Source of the DNA: Bacteriovorax sp. BAL6_X
Lineage (GTDB): Bacteria; Bdellovibrionota; Bacteriovoracia; Bacteriovoracales; Bacteriovoracaceae
Direction: 5' to 3'
Assembly (NCBI RefSeq): GCF_000443995.1
Contig: NZ_AUMC01000010.1
Location: 310,001-374,000 of the forward strand
Length of the DNA stretch: 64,000 nucleotides
The notes under the pieces are model-generated. The model ran no database searches. It had not been told where the DNA came from and saw only the letters and a program-made list of their open reading frames with translations. Below are positions 51,082-58,644 of this stretch, piece after piece (position 1 is the stretch's first letter; each line of letters starts with the position of its first letter). The translations under genes and the position numbers were made by a program.

Positions 51082-51453
51082 ATGAAATCAGTTGTTGCTC
51101 TTTTATCAGTTATTCTTTTAAGCTATGCTACGGCCTGTCCAGAATTGAATAATGTTGATCTTGCTTCAAGTTATGATCGTGATGAATACACTGAAGTTTA
51201 CTCTGAACGCCTTCCAAAATTATCAAAAGAAGAATTTGCAAAATACACTGAATTAGCAGATTTTGATTATGAGTATTGTGCTGATGCCCTAGAGCTTAGA
51301 AGGCTTGAGGCGACACAAACTGGTACAGTCTATACAATCGTCGTTACTGTTAAAGACAGTTGTGATGGTGGTAACTCTTATGGAAATATTTTCGATGAAT
51401 CTGGGTCTAAGCTCCTAGGTAGCATCGGTGATTCGTATATTACCTGTTTCTAA
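51082..51453 (+). CDS. Small secreted protein, unknown function
   Basis: Encodes 123 residues from ATG 51082, which has GGAGG six bases upstream; the frame is open to 51070. A signal peptide ends near SYATA, followed by CPELNN. Four Cys (CPEL, YCADA, DSCDGG, ITCF) suggest disulfides. The C-terminal GNIFDESGSKLLGSIGDSY looks beta-rich. No family is recognised. Confidence 0.72.
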   Translation: MKSVVALLSVILLSYATACPELNNVDLASSYDRDEYTEVYSERLPKLSKEEFAKYTELADFDYEYCADALELRRLEATQTGTVYTIVVTVKDSCDGGNSYGNIFDESGSKLLGSIGDSYITCF

Positions 51454-51465
51454 TATAGAAACATT

Positions 51466-52776
51466 TCAACTTGCTTTGGGGATCTTTACCACAAAGCAGG
51501 TTGCTTTCTCGTTTGTATCTAAGAATAATTCCCCTTGATGCTTTTCAAGGATTCCTTTTGAAATCGACAGTCCTAATCCTGTTCCTTTTCCAACTTCTTT
51601 TGAGGTGTAGAAAGGTTCGAATATTTTACGTTGGAGCTTGGTGTCAATACCTGGGCCCGAGTCTATTACACTGACAAGAACAAAGTCCTCAATTTCTTTC
51701 ACTAAAATATCTATCCAAGGTGATTCAGATGTTTCGATGGCATCGTAAGAGTTATTTAAAAGATTGATAAAAACTTGAGAGATTTGAACTCTGTCAGCAT
51801 CAACTTCTACATTGAAGGCCTTATCCTCAAGATCAAATTTTAGATTGATTCCGTGGGCCCTAAACTTTTCGCCACAAATGGCCGTTGAGTCCACAAGAAT
51901 ATCCTTTAGAGATATTACTTCTCTTTTTATCTCTCCAGATTCTCTAGAAACAACCTTCAGGCTCGAAATGATACGAGTAATACGGTCGATTGTATCAAGT
52001 ATACGTTTAATGTGAATATCGTATGTTTCTTTATTCATTTCTCCTGTATCTAGTAAACGCTTAATTTGATAAATAGAGCCATAGATTACAGTTAGAGGAT
52101 TATTTATCTCGTGAGCAATGCCTCCGGCCATCTCACCGATTGCGCTTAAGCGTGAGCTATAGATAAGGCTTTCTTTAGTGCTATTGAGCTTATCCATAGT
52201 CTCTTGTAAGGCGATGGATTTATTTACCTCACTTCGATAAGTACGATCCACAAGACTAAGGAGTCTGTAGAAGAGAAGGCTAAGCATAATCATAGTTAGA
52301 GAATGAATTACGATAAGAGAAGTTTCTGGCTCATCAAGAAGTAAGTAACTTGAAGCGATATAGCTAATAACTGCTAAGAGAGTAATAAGGCCACTATAGA
52401 TATGCTTTCCAGTTACTTCAAAGAAAATATTATTACTGGAGACAATCATAATGAGATAGAGATACCAAAACGGTGAGAATGGCCCTTCAACGATATAAAT
52501 AGCAAAAGGACAAAGGATACAGATTGCAAAAACTTGTCGAAAGATCTCAATGTTCAGGGAGTTCTTAAGTCGAATACTTATTTGAGAAATTGTGAGATTA
52601 AAAATAAGAAAAGAGAAGATCCCAAAGAAGCTATTTAGTCTTTGTGAGATTTGATATTCATAAACACCAACACAAATAGCAAAGAGCATTGTGAATGGAC
52701 CGAGAGTGAAGTCCATAATCCTTAAAATATCTTTAATGCTCTCTGTTGGTCTTTTTGGGTATAATCTTAAATTCAT
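51466..52776 (-). CDS. Membrane sensor histidine kinase
   Basis: Encodes 436 residues: about six N-terminal helices between residues 24 and 172 with very short loops (a membrane-embedded sensor), then a coiled coil, HisKA with His222 in GIAHEINNP, an N box NLLNNSYDAI, DSGPGID and GKGTGLGLS. There is no receiver and no neighbouring response regulator, so it is an orphan. The catalytic half resembles that of the hybrid kinase at 19509. The signal is unknown. Confidence 0.92.
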   Translation of the reverse strand: MNLRLYPKRPTESIKDILRIMDFTLGPFTMLFAICVGVYEYQISQRLNSFFGIFSFLIFNLTISQISIRLKNSLNIEIFRQVFAICILCPFAIYIVEGPFSPFWYLYLIMIVSSNNIFFEVTGKHIYSGLITLLAVISYIASSYLLLDEPETSLIVIHSLTMIMLSLLFYRLLSLVDRTYRSEVNKSIALQETMDKLNSTKESLIYSSRLSAIGEMAGGIAHEINNPLTVIYGSIYQIKRLLDTGEMNKETYDIHIKRILDTIDRITRIISSLKVVSRESGEIKREVISLKDILVDSTAICGEKFRAHGINLKFDLEDKAFNVEVDADRVQISQVFINLLNNSYDAIETSESPWIDILVKEIEDFVLVSVIDSGPGIDTKLQRKIFEPFYTSKEVGKGTGLGLSISKGILEKHQGELFLDTNEKATCFVVKIPKAS

Positions 52777-52960
52777 TCTTGTCCTATATATGTGAACTCA
52801 GTATAGATTTACAGTAATAATAAACTGAGTTCAATAATATTTAGATGAAATAGGGGTCAATACTAATACCTTAACAATCGCATTTTAAGTAAAACTAATA
52901 AGTTAGATGTAATCTGTGTTAACATTTATTCATAAATTTTTAGAATAAATGAGAGGGGTA

Positions 52961-53566
52961 ATGGACTTAAATCAGCATAGTAAGCTTCTTGTGCAGCAGG
53001 TAAGAGAAAATTGGGAGCTTTTGGGTTATGAGACAAGAAATAAGTATCAATTCCTGGATGAAGCACAAAACCCTATTGGTTACGCAGCTGAACAGCAAAA
53101 GGGCTTTCTTGGTTTTATGATGCGCCAATTCTTAGGGCATTGGAGAACGTTTGACCTTCACTTTTTTGACCAAGGCCGCAATGAGTATATGATTGCTAAG
53201 CATCCGTTTTGTTTCTTGTTTCAGCGCCTTGAAGTACAAGATATAAATGGCCAAAAGATTGGCTCACTTCAGCAAAGGTTCTCTTTAATAACTAAGAAGT
53301 TTGATGTCTTAGATGCTCATGGAAATGTCATCATGGAGATGCGCTCGCCAATTTGGAAGCCTTGGACTTATCCTTTTTATTCTCGTGGGCAAGAGGTTGC
53401 CTGTGTCTTAAAAAAGTTTTCTGGACTATTTTCGGAAATATTCACGGATCGTGACAATTTCGCCATTGATTTAAAAAGTCAGGCCTTAACGATAGATGAA
53501 AAGAAAATTATCTTAGCAACATCTGTCTTTATTGATCTTGTCTATTTTGAAAAAAAGGCAAATTAA
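52961..53566 (+). CDS. Scramblase/LURP-one-family protein
   Basis: Encodes 201 residues from ATG 52961, placed by GAGGGG directly upstream; an earlier in-frame ATG at 52949 lacks a site. Family features include QYFL-like strands (NKYQFLDEAQNPIGYAAEQ), RTFDLHFFDQGRNEY, GSLQQRFSLITKKFDVLD, and the C-terminal hydrophobic strand AIDLKSQALTIDEKKIIL. It resembles phospholipid scramblase-like proteins; bacterial members have no proven activity. Confidence 0.78.
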   Translation: MDLNQHSKLLVQQVRENWELLGYETRNKYQFLDEAQNPIGYAAEQQKGFLGFMMRQFLGHWRTFDLHFFDQGRNEYMIAKHPFCFLFQRLEVQDINGQKIGSLQQRFSLITKKFDVLDAHGNVIMEMRSPIWKPWTYPFYSRGQEVACVLKKFSGLFSEIFTDRDNFAIDLKSQALTIDEKKIILATSVFIDLVYFEKKAN

Positions 53567-53722
53567 AGAAAAAGTAATTCTCTATTTTGAATAAGTTTTT
53601 TATTAGTTTCTCCTGAAAAATATGATGTATCAGTGACTTATACAAGTGAATAAGTATTATGCACCCTCTGGAATTTTTACTAAATCACTTATCTCAATGT
53701 CTTTTTTTGATAAATTTAAACT

Positions 53723-54373
53723 ATGAAAACACTAAGCCCAAAACTTAAGAAAATTGCTCTAACGGGAGTTCTCTTACTCTCACAACTTAATCAGGCCTCG
53801 ACATTTATTCAGGCCGAAGAGACGCCTTATAAATATATTAAGGCGACGGAAATTGTAAATGACCGTTATATCTTTGAAGAATGTCATGGGAATAGAGAAG
53901 AGCTAAAGTGCCGTAATCTCTTTTCTGATTACAGAACTTTTGCCAGAAGCGATATTAAGAAGATGGCAGATATGAATGGACGTCATGCTCTTTACGCAGC
54001 AGGCGCAGATGTCGCAATCTTGGCAGTTTCAGCTTATCTTGGTTTGATTATTGGAGCAAAGGCCACGGCCGCTTACTATATTGGAACTGGAGTTAGTCTT
54101 GATGGTGGAGTCGCTGCTGCTGGTGGGTTCTTCTTTGGTGTTCCGTCAGGTACAGCAGTAGGAACAACTTTTGCTGCAGGACTTGATGAGCTTGATCCAT
54201 TTGTTCATCGTGATATGTCCATTGCTCTCGAGCAAGTTATTGGTGTTGCCGACGAAGATGATCTTGATGACGTTGAAGCAAAGCAAATTGATGAAGGGAT
54301 GATTGTTGAAATTGAAGATATTAATTTTAAGCAATTAAAAGAAAAAATAAAAAGTCAGCTAGAGGGACTTTAG
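53723..54373 (+). CDS. Exported protein with Gly-rich hydrophobic hairpin, unknown function
   Basis: Encodes 216 residues. The signal peptide covers about the first 25 residues (LTGVLLLSQLNQAST). A Cys pair follows (ECHG, KCRN). Residues about 95-150 are Gly/Ala-rich and hydrophobic (AVSAYLGLIIGAKATAAYYI, then AAAGGFFFGVPSGTAVGTTF), suggesting two membrane segments. The C-terminus is acidic and helical. No family is recognised. It ends before a shared terminator. Confidence 0.68.
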   Translation: MKTLSPKLKKIALTGVLLLSQLNQASTFIQAEETPYKYIKATEIVNDRYIFEECHGNREELKCRNLFSDYRTFARSDIKKMADMNGRHALYAAGADVAILAVSAYLGLIIGAKATAAYYIGTGVSLDGGVAAAGGFFFGVPSGTAVGTTFAAGLDELDPFVHRDMSIALEQVIGVADEDDLDDVEAKQIDEGMIVEIEDINFKQLKEKIKSQLEGL

Positions 54374-54389
54374 AAGATTTATCATAAAA

Positions 54390-54412
54390 AAAGGGAGCTT
54401 TAAGCTCCCTTT
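54390..54412. terminator. Bidirectional intrinsic terminator
   Basis: AAAGGGAGC (54390-54398) pairs with GCTCCCTTT (54404-54412) around TTTAA. It is preceded by seven A and lies between the convergent stops at 54373 and 54418. The stem is the same as in the terminator at 2724-2750. Confidence 0.88.
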
Positions 54413-54417
54413 GTTAT

Positions 54418-56358
54418 TTACTCAGCATCAACTGCTGGAAAGTATTCTACTTGTTCCCCAATCTTATGATTTTCAGGAAATTCTTTTGCAAGCTCATCAA
54501 TTGAATAAACACTTTCTGGTAGATTTAAAGACACGCGTAGCTTATCCATTGTCTCTGGCGCAAATGGCCTAAGCATTACTAAGATATTTCTTAGAATATA
54601 GAAACAAGAGTAAAGTGCATCAGTTCTTTCTTTCTCATCAAAACGATCATCATGTGGCTTATACTGATTAAATAGTCCGTTAATAATACGAGCATAGTTT
54701 TCAAGGGCACCAAGTGCTTTTGGGTATTCTCCCTTTTCCATGAATTTCGTATATTGCTGAACAATCTTAAGAGTTTCTTTTTCTGTCTTACCAATAAGCT
54801 CACCCTTAGGAACCACTCCTCCAAATTGCTTGTGACACGCAGAGATTGGCTTTTCAAATGCAGCGTTCATAGGGCCTGCTAGAAATGCATTCTTTGCCTT
54901 GAAAACCTCAAAGTCAAAATTAGAAGCTTTTTCAGAAAGGCTTAGAGTTGAAAGGAAGTAGCGAACTTGGTCTGCTGTATATCCCATTTCATCAATAAGT
55001 TGATCTCCAGTATAGAAATTTCCTTTCGACTTACTCATTTTCTCACCATTGATTTGTAGGTGGAAGTTAGAGAAGACGTCAGTTTGTTGGAATTCTCCTT
55101 TTAGCGCCTGTCTCATTGGATCTTCTTGCACTCCAAACCACATCGCTCCCTGCATAAGAACGTAGAAGAAAACATTATCAGTTCCAAGAAATTGGAAAAC
55201 CTTTGCTTCAGGATCAGTCCAGAATTCTTTGTAAAGCTCTGGATCAAGTCCTTTTTTCTTAAGAGCAACTTTTGTAAATGAAATTGGTGCAATTAAAGAC
55301 TCAGGCCATACATATAAAGTCTTACCTTCCATACCAGGTTCAATATCAGTTGGAACAGGGATTCCCCATGAAACGTCACGAGTAATCGCTCTGTGTGCCC
55401 AACCATCATTTAGATCACACTCAATTCCTTTATCTTCTAATTGCTTCTTACCTGAAGCAAGATCAGCTAAGTTTTCAAATTGAACTAGAACTTTTCTGCC
55501 TGGAGCATAACGACTCTTATGCTTTGGAAGTTCTTCTTTGATTTCCTTATATGCTGGCTCAGATTTATTTGTGAAAGTTACACAAGGATAAACCGTACCA
55601 AAAGCTTCTTGAAGAATAGGCTTTCTCCAAGTTTTCTGCTTTGTATTTAACCATTCAATTAATTGATCAGTTACTTTCCACATATTCAGATACCAGTGAT
55701 CAGTGTCTCTTAGCTCCGGAGTCGCATCACTAACTGCTGAGATAGGATTCTTTAACTCATGTGGATCATAGTTTTTCCCACAAACATCACACTCATCGCT
55801 ATATGCTTTTGTATTTGAACATTCTGGATTTGGGCAATCTCCCTGAACATAGCGATCAGGTAGGAACATATTAAGTTTTGGATCAAACCATTGCTGGCTT
55901 GTTTTCTTATCGAGCATTCCATTGGCATGCATATTTCTTAGAAAGTCCTGGCAAAGCTCTTTGTGGGCCTCGTAATTTTCTTCCTTTGAAGTTCCTGTAT
56001 AAGTATCTAAACCAATTGAGTAGCGCTCCATTGTCTTTGATTGTTTTGCATGAACTTCACCAATGAATTCTTGCGTTGTCTTACCAAGTTTCTTGGCCGC
56101 AACTTCACTTGTTGATCCATGATCATCAGTACCGCAAACAAATAGTACATTTTCATCGCCAACTAGTAGCCTCATCCAACGAGAGTAGATATCTGCTGGA
56201 ACATGGGCACCAGCTAAGTGTCCAATGTGAACTGGGCCATTAGCATACGGCATACCTGCAGTAATAACTGCTTTCTTAGGGCGGCTAACGCGAGATAGGA
56301 TTGTTGGAATGTCCTGTTTTGGACGCATGTCTTTTTTATTCTTTTTATTTTCATTCAT
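54418..56358 (-). CDS. metG: Methionyl-tRNA synthetase (second, 646 aa)
   Basis: A class I synthetase with GPVHIGHLAGAHVPADIYSR (HIGH) near residues 41-60 and [12 protein letters not shown] near 420. A four-Cys zinc module (CPNPEC, CDVC) near 174-194 is of the E. coli MetG1 type. It lacks the C-terminal EMAP-like dimer domain. It differs from the 495-residue enzyme at 13510 in motif spacing and zinc pattern, so they are different subfamilies. An N-terminal Lys/Asn-rich extension of about 30 residues precedes the fold. No ribosome site is obvious at ATG 56358. A role in ordinary charging or resistance to an inhibitor cannot be separated from sequence. Confidence 0.95.
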   Translation of the reverse strand: MNENKKNKKDMRPKQDIPTILSRVSRPKKAVITAGMPYANGPVHIGHLAGAHVPADIYSRWMRLLVGDENVLFVCGTDDHGSTSEVAAKKLGKTTQEFIGEVHAKQSKTMERYSIGLDTYTGTSKEENYEAHKELCQDFLRNMHANGMLDKKTSQQWFDPKLNMFLPDRYVQGDCPNPECSNTKAYSDECDVCGKNYDPHELKNPISAVSDATPELRDTDHWYLNMWKVTDQLIEWLNTKQKTWRKPILQEAFGTVYPCVTFTNKSEPAYKEIKEELPKHKSRYAPGRKVLVQFENLADLASGKKQLEDKGIECDLNDGWAHRAITRDVSWGIPVPTDIEPGMEGKTLYVWPESLIAPISFTKVALKKKGLDPELYKEFWTDPEAKVFQFLGTDNVFFYVLMQGAMWFGVQEDPMRQALKGEFQQTDVFSNFHLQINGEKMSKSKGNFYTGDQLIDEMGYTADQVRYFLSTLSLSEKASNFDFEVFKAKNAFLAGPMNAAFEKPISACHKQFGGVVPKGELIGKTEKETLKIVQQYTKFMEKGEYPKALGALENYARIINGLFNQYKPHDDRFDEKERTDALYSCFYILRNILVMLRPFAPETMDKLRVSLNLPESVYSIDELAKEFPENHKIGEQVEYFPAVDAE

Positions 56359-56466
56359 GGGTTCAAATTTAACACCGTGGGCCTATCTTCGTCTATATTT
56401 CTCTTTTGCAAAAGTTATCCAAATTATCTTTTGTGAGATGACATAGGGAGTTAGTGTAGGGGAAGT

Positions 56467-57111
56467 ATGGCCATGCCTAGAAAAAGTCTCATTCGTCAAA
56501 GTAAGTTTCCGTATCACGTAATAACAAGAACCAATAATAGGGAATGGTTTCCGCTTCCAATGTTCCAGGTTTGGGATCTTTGCAAAGAAGCATTAATTTA
56601 TGCCCAGAGTAAATGTATGGTGGAAATAAATTGTTTTGTATTAATGAGTAATCATTATCATATGATTCTAACGACACCCAACGAGGATATTGATATATTC
56701 ATGCGATTCTTTAACTCTCGTTTCTCGTCTTTATTGGCCAAGAACTCTAATCGCATCAATCAGAAATTTAGCAATCGCTATCGTTGGAGTATTATCGATA
56801 ACCAGAGCTACTTAAAAAATGTCTATCGCTACCTTTATCAAAATCCAATTCGTGCAGGTATAGCTGAGTCATGTGGAGACTACCCATATTCCTCATTATT
56901 TATAACAAGCTATGAGGCTAGGTTAATTAACTTTAGGCCACACTTTCACTACGCGGATGAGCAGACTTATTTTGAAAGAAGATTCGGAGCAGATACTATT
57001 TCAATTTTAAAACGTGCACTAAAGCATCCAAGATTTAAACTTGCTGAAAGAACTCCTTCATATGAAAAGATGCTTTTGGGGTACGCGGACACTTTATGCA
57101 AAAATAGGTAG
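56467..57111 (+). CDS. REP-associated tyrosine transposase-like protein (RAYT, Y1 family)
   Basis: Encodes 214 residues of the IS200-like Y1/HUH fold. It shows the opening RKSLIRQSKFPYHVITRTNN, the HUH motif SNHYHMIL (near 64-70), and the catalytic-tyrosine helix YLKNVYRYLYQNPIRAG (near 117-133). It lacks an IS200 context and is a single-copy chromosomal RAYT type, known to act on REP hairpins. No REP-like array is seen nearby. The ribosome site is GGGG close to the ATG. Transposition is not implied. Confidence 0.9.
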   Translation: MAMPRKSLIRQSKFPYHVITRTNNREWFPLPMFQVWDLCKEALIYAQSKCMVEINCFVLMSNHYHMILTTPNEDIDIFMRFFNSRFSSLLAKNSNRINQKFSNRYRWSIIDNQSYLKNVYRYLYQNPIRAGIAESCGDYPYSSLFITSYEARLINFRPHFHYADEQTYFERRFGADTISILKRALKHPRFKLAERTPSYEKMLLGYADTLCKNR

Positions 57112-57254
57112 TTAGATACACAAATTGCCTCTTTCAAGGCGTTTTTCATTCATATTTGGCAAAAGGCCCACCTTGTTTATTAAATTACGACGATAATTCG
57201 CAAATAATCCTATTAAAATGGATAAATTCGAGGTGAAGTCTCTTTGTACGGTGC

Positions 57255-57761
57255 TCAACTCATTGAATTGTCGAAAAGTGTCCGCGTACCACCCTCATGA
57301 TTTAGAAGGGCCTCTTTAATATCTGCTCCGGCTACGTAACCCGAGAGTTCTCCAGACTTTGCGATGACACGGTGACAAGGAATGATTAAACAAATTGGAT
57401 TTTTGGCATTAGCACTTCCCACTGCTTGCACAGCCTTAGGTGAGCCAACCTTTTGAGCAATATCAGAATATGTCGTCACTTCACCATAAGGAATATTGAG
57501 AAGCTGCGCCCAAACTTGTTTTTGGAAGACCGTTCCCTTGTTGATACTTAATGGAATCGAAAACTTTTTACGGCTTCCTGCAAAGTATTCTTCGAGTTGA
57601 TCGTGGGCCTCATTGAGATATTTAGCGATACGCTCATCATCCTCATAGTGAGGACCGTCGTATTCTTGATCTTCCCAGCCAAGATAAGAAACTCCATTTT
57701 CATTAGCACAAATATAAATTGTGCCAAATTTTGAATGAAACTCAATTTGTCTATCAGTCAT
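57255..57761 (-). CDS. ogt: Methylated-DNA--protein-cysteine methyltransferase
   Basis: Encodes 168 residues. The active-site motif IIPCHRVI (Cys129) takes the alkyl group from O6-methylguanine in a suicidal repair reaction. The helix-turn-helix GEVTTYSDIAQKVGSPKAVQ and the Asn-containing VGSANAKNP loop are in place. It lacks the Ada regulatory N-terminus, so it is Ogt-type. Confidence 0.95.
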   Translation of the reverse strand: MTDRQIEFHSKFGTIYICANENGVSYLGWEDQEYDGPHYEDDERIAKYLNEAHDQLEEYFAGSRKKFSIPLSINKGTVFQKQVWAQLLNIPYGEVTTYSDIAQKVGSPKAVQAVGSANAKNPICLIIPCHRVIAKSGELSGYVAGADIKEALLNHEGGTRTLFDNSMS

Positions 57762-57885
57762 GTGGCAATTATAGCACCTTCAAATCTTAAAAAGAACTTA
57801 TGATTAAGTAATCTATTTTGAAGTTTATTGCGTATATATAATTAAGAGAGCTAAAATTAACTAATTTTAAATTTCTGGAGGAAGT

Positions 57886-58404
57886 ATGAATGTAATTAGA
57901 CGTTTATTTATAGTCATGTGTATCATGTTCTCTTTTGCCTATGGAGAAGAAGTTAAGCTAGGACAAAATGTTCCGAAGTTTACTGTAAAGAATCATGAGG
58001 GCAAAGATTTTTCTATGATGTCACGAAAAGGAGAGTGGACTGTTTTATATTTCTATCCAAAAGCAGGAACTCCTGGTTGTACAAAGCAAGCTTGTGCTTT
58101 TCGCGATAGTATCAAATCAATTAGAAAACTCGGTGCCGAAGTTTACGGAATCAGTACTGACTCTGTAAAAGATCAAGCAGCATTTCATGAAGAGCATTCT
58201 CTTCAATTTGATCTTCTCTCTGACGAGGATGGTAAAGTCACAAAGAAGTTTGGAGCGAAGATGGCCGTATTTAATATATCTAAAAGATGGACTTTTATCA
58301 TAGATCCAAATTTAAAGATTGTGGCAATTGATCGTGATGTTGATCCAATGCTAGATGCGGATCACGTCTCTAAAAAATTAGCTCAACTACAAAAGAACAA
58401 ATAA
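57886..58404 (+). CDS. Exported BCP-type peroxiredoxin
   Basis: Encodes 172 residues. A signal peptide (about 1-20, ending SFAYG) makes it periplasmic, unlike cytoplasmic E. coli BCP. Peroxidatic Cys65 in GTPGCTKQACAF and Cys70 five residues on give the C-x4-C atypical two-Cys pattern. It should reduce hydroperoxides using a thiol partner. The ribosome site is GGAGG. It lies next to the KatG lipoprotein gene, together making an exported peroxide-defence pair. Confidence 0.92.
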   Translation: MNVIRRLFIVMCIMFSFAYGEEVKLGQNVPKFTVKNHEGKDFSMMSRKGEWTVLYFYPKAGTPGCTKQACAFRDSIKSIRKLGAEVYGISTDSVKDQAAFHEEHSLQFDLLSDEDGKVTKKFGAKMAVFNISKRWTFIIDPNLKIVAIDRDVDPMLDADHVSKKLAQLQKNK

Positions 58405-58413
58405 AATCTAATG

Positions 58414-58439
58414 CCCTCGATATATCTCTGTATTGAGGG
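58414..58439 (+). terminator. Weak terminator-like hairpin after the peroxiredoxin gene
   Basis: CCCTC (58414-58418) can pair with GAGGG (58435-58439) across a 16-base AT-rich loop with partial inner pairing. No T run follows, so termination is doubtful. Confidence 0.3.
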
Positions 58440-58541
58440 TAAACAGTCAATTTTTTCCTTACGATATCTAATTATTCTATTTATTTAATAATATTTTGAC
58501 CTCTAGCATTGATAGTTAAGAAAAATTAAGTTTGAGCTTTC

Positions 58542-58577
58542 ATAGTCAAAATCTATTCTGATATAGACAAAATATAT
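58542..58577 (+). promoter_or_regulatory. Tandem OxyR-like site upstream of katG
   Basis: ATAGTCAAAATCTAT (58542-58556) and ATAGACAAAATATAT (58563-58577) match at 13 of 15 bases and start 21 bases apart. The first half is ATAG-N7-CTAT, the OxyR half-site form; the second is ATAG-N7-ATAT. The gap between halves is six bases where the consensus has seven. It lies 68-103 bases upstream of katG. Confidence 0.5.
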
Positions 58578-58644
58578 TATCTTTAGATCTGTCTTTCATC
58601 GATACTGATTGCATCGAAAACATAGATTTTCAAAGGAGCCAAAT

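Noticed and set aside
52919-52946. Promoter TTAACA-N16-TAGAAT before the scramblase-like gene
   Set aside because: The implied start would remove part of the ribosome site; spacing is short and the match is modest.
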